DNA of 44,624 bases from an uncultured Eubacterium sp. GTDB taxonomy: Bacteria; Bacillota; Clostridia; Oscillospirales; Acutalibacteraceae. Under the pieces are notes generated by a model. That model did not search any database and was not told where the DNA came from. It saw only the letters and a program-made list of their open reading frames with translations. Positions 33,053 through 42,624 of this stretch are shown piece after piece. Positions within the stretch are counted from its first letter, which is position 1, and every line of letters begins with the position of its first letter. The stretch is taken from positions 1 to 44,624 of the forward strand of contig CAJOJV010000029.1 in assembly GCA_905234995.1 (NCBI GenBank). Reading direction: 5' to 3'. A program made the position numbers and the translations under genes.

Positions 33053-36000
33053 TATGCCCCCACCTCTTCGCAATTAACTATATTAATCTGATTTGAATAA
33101 GCCGTGCGAAGTACGCCGTCGTTATCATAATATGAAACGTAGCCGACTGCCGCCCATTCGGAAGCCCTGCTGAAGGAGGAAATATTTGTGATGTATATTC
33201 CCGTTTCATCAATGCCGTCAAACTTTGAAGTAAGCATCTTATTATTCAAATCAAGCGTGATATCCTGCGGGTTGAAGCTTTGGGTTAAATCGTAATAGAA
33301 CGCCGTGCCGATTGCCTCAACCTGACAGCCGTTCGGAATACCCGCAGCCATAATGAAGCTGCCGCGGTTATCCTCTGAATTATAGCTGTAGGTCAGCGTT
33401 ATAACGGGAGCGTTAACCGCCTGCGGAATGCTTGGCAGCGAAACGGAAAGCTCCTCGTAAACAGGGGTGATAACAACGTCGTTCCCCGCAGAGAGCAAGT
33501 TATAAACCTCTGCCGCAGTATAATTCCACTGCCCATTTGTGCCGCCGTATTTGAACGGAACCTCCGGAAGCAGAATTCCGATATCAACAACCTGCGCCCA
33601 CTCTGCAGCGGTTTTGATTATAATATCAACAATCTGCCCGCTTTCATTCGTCAGAATGAGCTGAACGGAAGTCTCGGGAATAAACCTTGCCTGCAAAGCC
33701 GTGTTTGAGGTTATAACGAAGCCGTACTGCGCGTCAGTTGAGAAAATGCGCTTTGTGTCCGTTTCATACCAGCCCGCAAATTTATAGCCCGAATCCGCCT
33801 GAGCAGTCAGCGTTACCGTATTACCGAACACCGCAACATAATCCCCTGCCGCACCGCTCGTTGAGCCGAAGGCAACCGAAGCCGTGCCGTTTTCGGCGGC
33901 AACGCTTAAATTAAGATACGGGCGTAAATCGGAAATTGCAGTTAAAATCTCTGCCGTTGCGGCGTCAATAATCGGCTGCGGCAGAATCTGCGAATAAAGC
34001 TGCTCCTTTGCAGCAACAACCTGTGTGAGAGCCGCATAGCTTTCAGTGGTATAAAGCTCCGAATCGCGGGCTGCCGCAATTGCAGCGGCGGCATAGAGCG
34101 CCGATTTATCCGCATCAGCGGGAGTTATAACGGCGTTCAAAGCGCTGTTGCCCGAAAGAGTGAAGGTATATTCGTTGGTGTTCTGAGCAGAATCCGTTTC
34201 GGAATAAAGCGGATTAACCATAGTGTTATTCCACTGTGAAACGCTGCCCGCGCCGGTATAAACCGCCCTTACGGTGCTGCCGAAAGGAACGCTTGAAACA
34301 TCATTCGTTTTGGTGCCGTTAACGTAGAAATCAATATTGCCGCCGTTTGCCGTGTTTTCGTAAATATACAGAAGACCGGTTCTGCCGCCAAAGCTGCTTA
34401 CATAAGCGCAGCTGCCGCTTAACTGCTGCGGAATACTGCTGTCAAAGCCGTTTTCAAAATCGGGCTGAGCCGTCTGCAGGCTTTCATATCTGTAAAGCGC
34501 GGCAGCCTCTGCATCCGAAAGCGCGTGGGAGAAGCAGCGCACGTTATCAAGCGAAAGCGAGCAGGTGCCCCAATACGGGGTATATGAGCCGAGATAAAGC
34601 TGAGTGTTGCCCGAGGCAAGGAAATTCATCAGCCCGCCCGAGGTCTGATACTGGCTTGTGCCGCTGACATTTACCGTTGCCGTGCGCACGCCGTTAACGT
34701 AAACGACGAAATTATAATCATCAATTATGCTGACCGTGACAAACTGCCACTGCTGCTTGACGATTGCGGAATTTGAGGTGGTGTAATCAAAATAAAGCCC
34801 TGCGGAGCTCAGCGTGGAATCGCTGCCGCCGTTGCCATTATTGAAGCGGATATAGCCGTCCGTGCCAAGGGTAAAATACTTGCATTCGCCCGTATCGCCC
34901 TGCGCGAAGGTTACGGATTCCGTATCGCCCCAATAATTGCCGTTTATGCGCTGATAGTAGCTTACCGTGAAGCCGTTTGAGGTATCAAGGCTTGCAAAAG
35001 GCGATTTTGAGGTTTTAACGTAATTGCGCTTATCGCTGCCGTTGGCGCTGTACGGGAAAGTTGCCGTGCCCGTTCTGCCGTCGTTATCATCTGTATCAAG
35101 CTTAACGCTCTTGCCGCCGTCATCGTGACCCGTAACGGCTTCGCCGTCAAGCGTTGAGCTGAAATCGTTGAAATAGAGCAGCGCGGAATCAGCGCCTGCA
35201 ATTTCAAGCGGAGAGAGCGCCTCGTTATAGAAAGCAACGCTGTCAATAAACGAGCTTACCGTGCCGCCGTTTGTGCCGTAAATCGTGAAGCCTGCGCCGT
35301 AATAGAGATTAATGCTTTCGCTTGCAAGGAAGGAGAACACTCCGTCCGAGCCGCTGACGCCGTAAGGATAACCCGAAGCGCAGATGCTGTTAAGATTATA
35401 GCTTGCGATAAGCGAATTATTCGCATAATAATCAAGAATATGATTGCCCTTTTGATTTTTATAAATTGAAATCGTGATATCAACCCACTGTGCAGAGGTT
35501 GTGTTTACCGCATCGTTTGAGCCGGGGTCAATATCAAAATAGCAGTTATTATAGCCGACGGAACCGCCATTGCCGTCGTTAAACAGGAAGCCGCCGTTTG
35601 CAAAAATGATGAAATAGCGGTTATCGCTGCGCTTGCCCGTTGAGAAATTTATCAGCGAGGTATTACGCCAGTTATCCGCGTTGCAATACTTTGAAAAGCT
35701 GATGGTAACGCCCTGCGATAAATCCTGCCCAGCAAAGGGATTAGCCTCTTCCATAACCGTGTTGCCCGCTCCCGCTTCAATGCCGAAGCTCATATTCGGC
35801 AAATCGTCCTCAGTTACAATATCGGTTGCAACGTATTCAATGCTGTTTGCATTTGCATAAAGCTGCGAATAATTATTTGAATTGCCGTACATAACGAGGC
35901 TGCTGTCGTTCTGAAAAGCGTTCGTGCCGATTGAGGAAACGCCGTCCGCCGTGTCAAATCTTGTGAGCGCAGTGCAACCGAGAAACGCAGAGCCGCCGAT

Positions 36001-37470
36001 TGAGGCTGTTGCCGTGTCTGATATATCAACAGCTGTGAGCGCGGTGCACCTTGCAAATGCGCCCTCGCCAATGCTTGTTACAGTGCTTGGAATTGAAACG
36101 GAGGTCAGGTTGTCAAAGCCGTAAAAGGCGTAAGCGCCGATTGAGGTTACGCCCTCATTAATAACCACGCTTGTGATGAAATCCGTGTTATACTGCCCAT
36201 CAAAAAGATTGTTCTTAAGCTGGTCGCCCCACGGAGCGGTTGAGCCCGCGCCGTTAACACCGTTTGCAGAGGTGTAGGCATAATCATTCATAGCGCCGTT
36301 TCCGCTGATTGTGAGCGTGCCTGTTTTGCGATTGAGCGAATAGCTGATATTGCCGTCCGTTCCCTCAACAAGGGAGCATACCGCCTCGTTATTCAGAATG
36401 ATATAGCGGCACAAATCTTCCGTTGCAAAATCCATACAGAAAATGCCCGAGGGCTTATTCTTTGCGTAAGTAAAGGTGGAATAAGCCGCGTTAACGGTGC
36501 TTGCAAGATTTTGCGGATTGGGAATTGTTGAATCCGAAACCGTTGAGGAATAGTTAATATAATATTCGCCGCGGTAATGCCCGAGCGAAAGCATATACTG
36601 GGTTGCCGTTATTTTCTGAGCGGTGGTCCATTTATAATAATCCTGGATATGCGCGGTGCCGATGCCCGTGTTATAGCTCGTTATGTTCTGATAATAGGGC
36701 TCGGCAAAATCTCCCGTCATTTCGTTATATTTAATCTTCTGCCCCGATTCAGCCTCGTCAACAACTACGCCCTGAGAAGCCTCGGAGCCTATATATTGGT
36801 CAAAGCGGTTGAAAAGCACGCATTTGCCGCGCACCTCGCCGAGGGTGGGCACGCTTTTGCCGAGATACCAGCGCTGCGTATAATCATAGCTCTCGCCGTA
36901 AAAATACTTGCTCTGCCCGTAGCCGTGGATATATTCATAAATTGCATTTGTGAAGTAGGGAACTCCGTTATCGCCGTCGTCCTCCTTAATGCTGATAAGC
37001 ACGGTTTCGCTCGGATGAGCGTCCAGCCAGTTATAAACATCCTGAAAAACATAATCAAGATAATAATAATCGTCGCCGTTCCAGCAATCCGTTGAACCGT
37101 GAACGGTTTTAACGGAATAGGTGCTTGCATCAACCTCGCAGCGGATATCCAGAAAACGAACGCCCGCGTTGAGTTGCTCGGTAATATTGAGGCTCTGGCA
37201 TTTTGAAACGCTGTTTATGGTTGCCTCCGTAAAAATATTGGTTTTGAATTTGCGCGCGCAGGAATCGTGCGTGCCGGGCATCGTGATTTCCGAAAGCCTG
37301 GTGCCGTCCAGAATAACGCTCATCCAATCGGAGGAGGAAACGCTTTCAAGCGTCTGCACCGCAACGTCGTAAGCGCTCGCGGAAACGGGCGCAAAAACGA
37401 AGCCCGAGACAAGCATAACAGTTGCCAAAGCTCCGCTGAGTATCTTTTTAATTAATCTGATTTTCTTCAT
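33052..37470 (-). CDS. Secreted PI-PLC-domain protein with LRR_5, LamG and FIVAR-like modules
   Basis: 1472 residues. A signal peptide (KILSGALATVMLVSGFVFAPVSASA) is followed by a PI-PLC X domain: MPGTHDS (His 68) and the second His in TVHGSTD (His 124), plus GVRFLDIRCE and VLISIKED. These are the residues that hydrolyse phosphatidylinositol-type lipids. LRR_5 repeats follow (about 375-535), then two LamG/concanavalin-like domains (about 560-770 and 785-1010). A FIVAR-like helical repeat comes next (about 1135-1200, YAALTQVVAAKEQLYSQILP), then a Gly/Ala-rich InlB-type unit (FAGWYETDTKRIF) and a beta-rich tail. No anchor motif is visible at the C terminus. The lipase core is clear; whether the host cell or another microbe is the target is unknown. 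Confidence 0.87.
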   Translation of the reverse strand: MKKIRLIKKILSGALATVMLVSGFVFAPVSASAYDVAVQTLESVSSSDWMSVILDGTRLSEITMPGTHDSCARKFKTNIFTEATINSVSKCQSLNITEQLNAGVRFLDIRCEVDASTYSVKTVHGSTDCWNGDDYYYLDYVFQDVYNWLDAHPSETVLISIKEDDGDNGVPYFTNAIYEYIHGYGQSKYFYGESYDYTQRWYLGKSVPTLGEVRGKCVLFNRFDQYIGSEASQGVVVDEAESGQKIKYNEMTGDFAEPYYQNITSYNTGIGTAHIQDYYKWTTAQKITATQYMLSLGHYRGEYYINYSSTVSDSTIPNPQNLASTVNAAYSTFTYAKNKPSGIFCMDFATEDLCRYIILNNEAVCSLVEGTDGNISYSLNRKTGTLTISGNGAMNDYAYTSANGVNGAGSTAPWGDQLKNNLFDGQYNTDFITSVVINEGVTSIGAYAFYGFDNLTSVSIPSTVTSIGEGAFARCTALTAVDISDTATASIGGSAFLGCTALTRFDTADGVSSIGTNAFQNDSSLVMYGNSNNYSQLYANANSIEYVATDIVTEDDLPNMSFGIEAGAGNTVMEEANPFAGQDLSQGVTISFSKYCNADNWRNTSLINFSTGKRSDNRYFIIFANGGFLFNDGNGGSVGYNNCYFDIDPGSNDAVNTTSAQWVDITISIYKNQKGNHILDYYANNSLIASYNLNSICASGYPYGVSGSDGVFSFLASESINLYYGAGFTIYGTNGGTVSSFIDSVAFYNEALSPLEIAGADSALLYFNDFSSTLDGEAVTGHDDGGKSVKLDTDDNDGRTGTATFPYSANGSDKRNYVKTSKSPFASLDTSNGFTVSYYQRINGNYWGDTESVTFAQGDTGECKYFTLGTDGYIRFNNGNGGSDSTLSSAGLYFDYTTSNSAIVKQQWQFVTVSIIDDYNFVVYVNGVRTATVNVSGTSQYQTSGGLMNFLASGNTQLYLGSYTPYWGTCSLSLDNVRCFSHALSDAEAAALYRYESLQTAQPDFENGFDSSIPQQLSGSCAYVSSFGGRTGLLYIYENTANGGNIDFYVNGTKTNDVSSVPFGSTVRAVYTGAGSVSQWNNTMVNPLYSETDSAQNTNEYTFTLSGNSALNAVITPADADKSALYAAAAIAAARDSELYTTESYAALTQVVAAKEQLYSQILPQPIIDAATAEILTAISDLRPYLNLSVAAENGTASVAFGSTSGAAGDYVAVFGNTVTLTAQADSGYKFAGWYETDTKRIFSTDAQYGFVITSNTALQARFIPETSVQLILTNESGQIVDIIIKTAAEWAQVVDIGILLPEVPFKYGGTNGQWNYTAAEVYNLLSAGNDVVITPVYEELSVSLPSIPQAVNAPVITLTYSYNSEDNRGSFIMAAGIPNGCQVEAIGTAFYYDLTQSFNPQDITLDLNNKMLTSKFDGIDETGIYITNISSFSRASEWAAVGYVSYYDNDGVLRTAYSNQINIVNCEEVGA

Positions 37471-37525
37471 AAAATCGCCCCGCTAAAACAAAATTTCAGT
37501 AAAACTTCAAATTACCCTAATTTTA

Positions 37526-37554
37526 ATTATAACATATTAATAAAATAAAAACAA
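37526..37554 (-). promoter_or_regulatory. Promoter of the PI-PLC-corA transcript
   Basis: On the minus strand TTGTTT (37554-37549), a 17-nt spacer and TATAAT (37531-37526). Confidence 0.5.
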
Positions 37555-37582
37555 GAAAAAACGGGAAGGATTACCTTCCCGT
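37553..37582 (-). terminator. Terminator of the zinc-ribbon gene
   Basis: On the minus strand ACGGGAAGG, TAAT, CCTTCCCGT and a T-rich run. Confidence 0.85.
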
Positions 37583-37590
37583 AAGCATTT

Positions 37591-38163
37591 TTATAATTTC
37601 GGCGTGCCGCATTCAGTGCAGAAGCGCCCATTATTCGGCGCTCCGCAATTCGGGCAATACCAGCTGCACTGAGCAGGCGACGGAGCGGCAGGCTGCTGAA
37701 CGCTGACGGGCGCCGCCATTCCGAAGGCTGCGCCCTCCTGCTGCGGCGGCTTCTGCTCAAAAAACGGCGCGCCGCAGCTTTGCTGCAACGAGCAAAGACG
37801 GTTTACAAATTCAAGCACTGCGCCGTCAACGGAATTCACCTCAAGGCTTTCCCCGTTCTCCGTGAAGCTGAAGGCGCTGCTTTCCATCCCGCCCATATAA
37901 GGCGGCATAGGCGGCGGGGGATTTGCAATCGCATTAAGAATATACGCCTTAACGCCAAGCTGCGCAAAAAGCGCAAGCAATCCGTCAACCTCAGCCTGCG
38001 GTACGTTAAATTTTTTGCAGCCTTCAGCGCCGTTATACGTGCTTTTGCAGGTGAGCACAGCGCCGTCTGCGCCGATTTCAAGCGAGACGCTGTTGCTTTC
38101 GCTTATTGGCGGATTTGTTGTTTTATAGCTTCCGCTGCTGAAAACAAGCTCTGAAATTCCCAT
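37591..38163 (-). CDS. Hypothetical protein with a C-terminal double-CxxC zinc ribbon
   Basis: 190 residues with a GGGAGA ribosome site. Residues 1-120 are a beta-rich domain with no signature I recognise. A Pro/Gln-rich linker follows, and the last 25 residues read CPNCGAPNNGRFCTECGTPK, a textbook zinc ribbon. No signal peptide, so it acts inside the cell. Zinc-ribbon tails of this kind often occur on proteins that report or scaffold. Function unknown. It lies between the PI-PLC and GH30 genes on the same strand, separated from each by a terminator. Confidence 0.75.
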   Translation of the reverse strand: MGISELVFSSGSYKTTNPPISESNSVSLEIGADGAVLTCKSTYNGAEGCKKFNVPQAEVDGLLALFAQLGVKAYILNAIANPPPPMPPYMGGMESSAFSFTENGESLEVNSVDGAVLEFVNRLCSLQQSCGAPFFEQKPPQQEGAAFGMAAPVSVQQPAAPSPAQCSWYCPNCGAPNNGRFCTECGTPKL

Positions 38164-38174
38164 ATTATCTCCCG

Positions 38175-38200
38175 AAAAGGGGCAGAGAAAACTCTGCCCC
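38175..38200 (-). terminator. Terminator of the GH30 gene
   Basis: On the minus strand GGGGCAGAG, TTTT, CTCTGCCCC, then TTTT. Confidence 0.85.
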
Positions 38201-38211
38201 GAATTACTATT

Positions 38212-40794
38212 CTAATTTAAAACGACCGTGGTGACGGAATTTGCAGGGATGATGGCAGGCGCGCTTACGCTTTCATTCGCCTGAATCTGCTCTAAATCCC
38301 TCGTTGCATCCGTTGTGTACGCCGAGAAGGTTGAAAGCCCCGTGCCGCCGACGTAGGTTGCCTCGTCGTTGTTAGTGTTGTTGATATACACGAGAGTAAT
38401 GCTGCCGTCCGGATTGCTGAAGCCGCAAACCTTTAAATCCTGATTTGTTGAAACGTCAATTCTTACGGAGCCCTCCGTTGTGAACTTGGAGAAATTACCA
38501 AGAACCCAGAAACGCTTTGAGGTTACAACCTCCTGGCTGCAGTTGGGATTGGAATAATCGTTTATGTAGAGAAGACCATCCATATATCCGCCGCCGCCGA
38601 CTGCAACCCACCAATCCCATTCCTTTGCATCAAGAATGGTTAAATCCTGCCAGATTGTGTCTGCCAAATCAAGCCCGTACACGATGCCGAGTCCCGAGGA
38701 CGAGCCGTCCATCTGGCAATACTCGGTCAGCAGTCTGCCGTAAGAGCTGTAGCTTTCATTTAAATATCTTGCGGTTTCCTCGCGGTTTGACTGATCGGAC
38801 CAATAGGAATGGAAGCCTATATTTTTGAAATAGGTGCGAAGCAAAAGATTCGTGCTGCCGCCGCTTGAGCCGAGAGTGGTGTCAACATAGTTTTTGAAAT
38901 TAGACCAGTCGTTATAATTATTCTTTGCCATCTCGCCCGACTCAAACATACTGATTTCGCAGGTGGAATTAATCGTGCTTGAGCGGATTTTATAAATGCA
39001 CTGCTTATACATTTCGCGGCATTCCGCGGGCGAATAATGGCAGCCCTCCTGCCCCGCGGAGGTCAGCTCCTCATTATACGCGCCCCAAGCCCATTCAGGC
39101 TCGTTAATCGGGGAAATATCCACAACTCTGTAGCCGAGATTTGTGAAATGCTCGCCGCAGGTTACAACGAAATTGGCGTGATCGGCATAATGTGAGCTGT
39201 CAATATTGCAGGGAATATCCGCAAAAGCCGTGCCGTCCGCAATCCATGCACCGTAGCCCCTGCCCGTTTTGGTGTAATAAACGGGCGGCGAATTTGAAAA
39301 GAGAGTAACCCTCATATTATCGCAATAGCCGTTTGCAACCTCAAGGCATTTCTGCGCGTTTGCATCCGCAGTCCAGTCATAAGTGCCGTCACTCTGCAGG
39401 AAGCATTCCGTGCGGTTGCTGATGGTGTAAAGCGCGCTGTCATCCTTACTGCCCGCGCCGAGGTTATAGCGGTAAACGTTGAGCCCTATGCCGTTTTCAT
39501 CATCATAGAGCATACCCATAACCTCATTAACCTTTTCATCGCTCCAGCCGCCGATGAACTGCGACCACCAGCAGGCGGAAGCGCCGAAGCCGTACATCGT
39601 CTGATGAGTGGTTGCGGTATCGACCGTGGTCTGATGAGCGGAGGAATTCAAAAGATTATACTGATTTAGAATCAGCGAATAATCACGGGTGTTAATAATC
39701 CCGTCGCCGTTTAAATCAAACTGCCTTTTATAGCGAAGCTGGGACTGAGTGTCGTTAATATAAGAATAAAGCCAATCCTTGAGCGTTAAGGCTGAAACCG
39801 AATCAACCTCGTTGCAGCGGGAGCATTTATAATTGAAATAATAATCCGTGCTGCTTGCGCCCTGCAGCACGTAATCGTGCCCGAGCTCCTCAACGTAATC
39901 GCTGACGTTATCGTTATTGCAGATGCTGCAGTGATAAGTGGTATAGCCCTGCTCAGTGCAGGTTGGAGCAGTCACCGTGCCCGTGTAGCTGTGATTGCCG
40001 TCCATACAGTCATATTTCCACTTATATTCATCCTTCTCTATCAGGTTGCCCTTGGAATCATATTCGGGTGTATTCATATAATCTGCATAGCTCTGCAGAT
40101 ATTCCCTCGTTGCGGCGTCCGCAATAAGGAAGGTGCCCTCTTTATTTGTGTTTTTAAAGCAATCCGAGCCGAAGGTGATATTGGTGCCCGCAATCGTATT
40201 CCAACCGAGGCTTGAGCAGCCGTCAAACGCGTGCTCCTCAATATTAGTAATATTAGCGGGAATATGCACCCACCAGAAGTTTGAGCTGTTGCAGCCCGCA
40301 AACATCCAGGGGCAAAGCGAGGTTAAGCCCGAGCCGATGTTAATCCAGCCGATTGAGGTGCAGTTTTCAAAGCAGCCAGACCAGGTTTGCAAAACCGAGT
40401 TTGGAATTGCAACGCCGCCGAGCGCCGTGCACCCGCGGAAAGCATACCAGCCGATATACTGAACCGAGCCCAAATCAACGGATTCCATTGCCGTGCAGTT
40501 CATAAACGCCTTTGAGCCGATACCCGTTACGCCGTTTTCAACAACGACCCTTTTTATCTGCGTTGCATAATCGTTAATCCAAGGTGCGGGTGAAGCATCG
40601 TCGTTATAATTCGCCGTGCTGCCGCTGCCGCTGAGAGTTAAAACGCCCGTATCCGTATTATAGCTCCAGGTAACGTTATTGCCGTTATCGCCGCAGCTGC
40701 CGCTGACCACCGACGCATTTGAAACGAACGGCAGCGAAAGCAGCGCAGTTAGCGCAATAATAACGCTTAAAGTGATTGAAATTAACCTTTTCAT
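38212..40794 (-). CDS. Secreted GH30-family glycoside hydrolase with LRR_5, CxxC and EF-hand modules
   Basis: 860 residues with an AAGGGG ribosome site and a signal peptide (KRLISITLSVIIALTALLSLPFVSNA). LRR_5 repeats cover about 25-240. Two CxxC-type pairs (HCSICNND, KCSRCNEVD) and a single EF-hand-like loop (FDLNGDGIINTRDYSLILNQYN in part) follow by about 385. The catalytic domain begins QTMYGFGASACWWSQF. DISPINEPEWAW supplies the acid/base Glu (E565) and RLLTEYCQMDG the nucleophile (E691), as in GH30. The WWSQ-type opening is seen in the endo-beta-1,6-galactanase branch, but xylanase or other GH30 activities cannot be excluded. The domain order mirrors the GH26 protein. Confidence 0.87.
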   Translation of the reverse strand: MKRLISITLSVIIALTALLSLPFVSNASVVSGSCGDNGNNVTWSYNTDTGVLTLSGSGSTANYNDDASPAPWINDYATQIKRVVVENGVTGIGSKAFMNCTAMESVDLGSVQYIGWYAFRGCTALGGVAIPNSVLQTWSGCFENCTSIGWINIGSGLTSLCPWMFAGCNSSNFWWVHIPANITNIEEHAFDGCSSLGWNTIAGTNITFGSDCFKNTNKEGTFLIADAATREYLQSYADYMNTPEYDSKGNLIEKDEYKWKYDCMDGNHSYTGTVTAPTCTEQGYTTYHCSICNNDNVSDYVEELGHDYVLQGASSTDYYFNYKCSRCNEVDSVSALTLKDWLYSYINDTQSQLRYKRQFDLNGDGIINTRDYSLILNQYNLLNSSAHQTTVDTATTHQTMYGFGASACWWSQFIGGWSDEKVNEVMGMLYDDENGIGLNVYRYNLGAGSKDDSALYTISNRTECFLQSDGTYDWTADANAQKCLEVANGYCDNMRVTLFSNSPPVYYTKTGRGYGAWIADGTAFADIPCNIDSSHYADHANFVVTCGEHFTNLGYRVVDISPINEPEWAWGAYNEELTSAGQEGCHYSPAECREMYKQCIYKIRSSTINSTCEISMFESGEMAKNNYNDWSNFKNYVDTTLGSSGGSTNLLLRTYFKNIGFHSYWSDQSNREETARYLNESYSSYGRLLTEYCQMDGSSSGLGIVYGLDLADTIWQDLTILDAKEWDWWVAVGGGGYMDGLLYINDYSNPNCSQEVVTSKRFWVLGNFSKFTTEGSVRIDVSTNQDLKVCGFSNPDGSITLVYINNTNNDEATYVGGTGLSTFSAYTTDATRDLEQIQANESVSAPAIIPANSVTTVVLN

Positions 40795-40846
40795 TATTAA
40801 CCCCTTAGTTCAAAAAATCATAATAAAAATAAACTATTTCATTTTA

Positions 40847-40875
40847 ATTATACATTACCGGAAATAAATATTCAA
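40847..40875 (-). promoter_or_regulatory. Promoter of the GH30 gene
   Basis: On the minus strand TTGAAT (40875-40870), a 17-nt spacer and TATAAT (40852-40847). Confidence 0.65.
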
Positions 40876-40898
40876 CAAAATATTTTTTAATAATGACT

Positions 40899-40927
40899 TT
40901 GAGAGGTTAATGTGCTAAAATTATTAT
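40899..40927 (+). promoter_or_regulatory. Promoter of the signalling operon
   Basis: TTGAGA (40899-40904), a 17-nt spacer and TATTAT (40922-40927). It begins the message after a possible GTG start at 40912, so the ATG at 40954 is the first gene's start. Confidence 0.55.
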
Positions 40928-40953
40928 TAAGAATTATGCGGGGAGGCAGCGGA

Positions 40954-42624
40954 ATGATTAAAACCAATAATTGGATAGCAAGGCTTTTTGCCGCTGCTTT
41001 TGCAATTGCTGCGGTTGCCGTTACGCTGCGTGCCGCGGAGCTTAACGTCGGATTTCCCTTTTTAAACAAGCTGTTCGTTTTTTTGCGCACCTTTTTCTAT
41101 ATAAGCATTTTTTCAATGTGGGGCTTTTCCGTGAACGGCAGAATTATGCAAACGCAGGCGAGGCGCTTTCTCGCCTGCGTTTCGGTGCTGGCGGTTTTCT
41201 GGATTGCCGTGCGTGAAATCAAATACCGCTTCGTGCTCTCCCCCGTTATTATCAGATATTTGTGGTATTCCTATTACGTGCCGCTTCTGTTCGTTCCGCT
41301 GTTTGCGCTTTTCGTTGCGCTTTCGCTCGGAAAGGCAGAGGATTTCCGCCTGCCGAAAAAAGCGGCGCTGCTTTATATTCCTGCGCTCTGCCTGCTCGGG
41401 CTTGTGCTGACAAACGATTTTCATAAGCTTGCCTTCGTTTTTCCCGAGGGCTCAGCCGTTTGGAACGATATTAATTACAGCTATGGCTTCGTGTTTTATC
41501 TTTGTGTTTTGTGGAGCGCTTTATGTGCGCTCTGCGCGCTCGGGGCTATGCTTTCAAAATCAAGGCTGCCTAACAGCAAAAGGCTGATCTGGGCGGCGCT
41601 TATTCCCTTTGCCGCCGCGCTTGCTTACGTTGTTATTTACTCTCTGCGCCTGCCGTTCGTTATGAAATATCTCGGCGACGTGGCGGTTGTTAACTGCCTG
41701 TTTTATATGTGCTTTCTTGAAATCTGCATTCAGTGCGGCTTTATTCAGAGCAACAGCAGATACAATTCTTTATTTCGCGCCTCTGAAGACCTGCCCGTGC
41801 AGATTACGGACAGGGCGTTTAACCCCGTTTTTTCCTCAAAAAGCTTTGAGGGCTTCAGCAGAGAAAGCCTTGAAAAAGCAACGCACGAGTCTATAATTAT
41901 CGACGGCAAAACCCGACTCAGCACCATACCCGTTGACGGCGGCTTTGCGGCTTCTGCAGAGGATATTTCAGCCTTTATGCTTGCAAAGGAAAGGCTTGCG
42001 GCGGTCAGCGAGGAGCTGACGGAGCGCAACCTGCTGCTGCAATATGAGCTTGAAAAGGAACAGGAGCACAGAAAAATTGAGGAGCAGAATAAGCTCTATG
42101 ACCTGCTGCAAAACAGCACGCAGAGCAGACTGAACAAAATTGACCTGCTCGTTAAGGAATATCAGCAGGAAACGGATGAAAAGAAAAAAACTCAGCTTTT
42201 GGCGCAGATTGCCGTAATCGGCAGCTACATCAAAAGGCGCAAGGATTTCGTGCTTTCCTCTTACGGAACAAGCAAGCTTTCCCCCGCAATGCTTGAAAGC
42301 GCGTTTGCAGAATCCTTCCGTGCACTTTCGCTGCTCGGCATTAAGGGCGCGGGCTACGTTGAGGCAGACGAGTCGCTTACCGACGCAGAGCTTCTTACCC
42401 GCGCTTACGATTTTTTTGAAACGGTTGCGGAATGCGTGCTTAGCCGGGCAAAATATATAAGCGCCTCATTTAGCAGAATTAACGGAACGCCGAGAATTTC
42501 AGTCTGCACGGATTGTGAGCTCGGGCTTTTGCCGTTGCAGCTTAGCGGCTTTGAAAGCGCAGAGATAATCAGTGAGGACGGCACTCGGTTTATTCTGCCG
42601 TTTGAAAAGGAGGCTGAAATATGA
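40954..42624 (+). CDS. Seven-helix sensor with degenerate kinase region (pseudokinase)
   Basis: 556 residues from the ATG at 40954, with GGGGAGG 8 nt ahead. About seven membrane helices (residues 8-260) resemble the 7TM histidine-kinase input domain. A PAS-like segment and a coiled coil (about 330-400) follow, then a region that aligns with the kinase next door. Where the partner reads IHNDIGTSLIE, this one reads LQNSTQSRLNK, so the phosphoacceptor His is Gln. The partner's N-box EECAKNAINHA is ETVAECVLSRA here, and no G-box is visible. It therefore should not phosphorylate but could sense and control its partner. Start overlaps and strand fit a three-gene operon. Confidence 0.78.
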   Translation: MIKTNNWIARLFAAAFAIAAVAVTLRAAELNVGFPFLNKLFVFLRTFFYISIFSMWGFSVNGRIMQTQARRFLACVSVLAVFWIAVREIKYRFVLSPVIIRYLWYSYYVPLLFVPLFALFVALSLGKAEDFRLPKKAALLYIPALCLLGLVLTNDFHKLAFVFPEGSAVWNDINYSYGFVFYLCVLWSALCALCALGAMLSKSRLPNSKRLIWAALIPFAAALAYVVIYSLRLPFVMKYLGDVAVVNCLFYMCFLEICIQCGFIQSNSRYNSLFRASEDLPVQITDRAFNPVFSSKSFEGFSRESLEKATHESIIIDGKTRLSTIPVDGGFAASAEDISAFMLAKERLAAVSEELTERNLLLQYELEKEQEHRKIEEQNKLYDLLQNSTQSRLNKIDLLVKEYQQETDEKKKTQLLAQIAVIGSYIKRRKDFVLSSYGTSKLSPAMLESAFAESFRALSLLGIKGAGYVEADESLTDAELLTRAYDFFETVAECVLSRAKYISASFSRINGTPRISVCTDCELGLLPLQLSGFESAEIISEDGTRFILPFEKEAEI

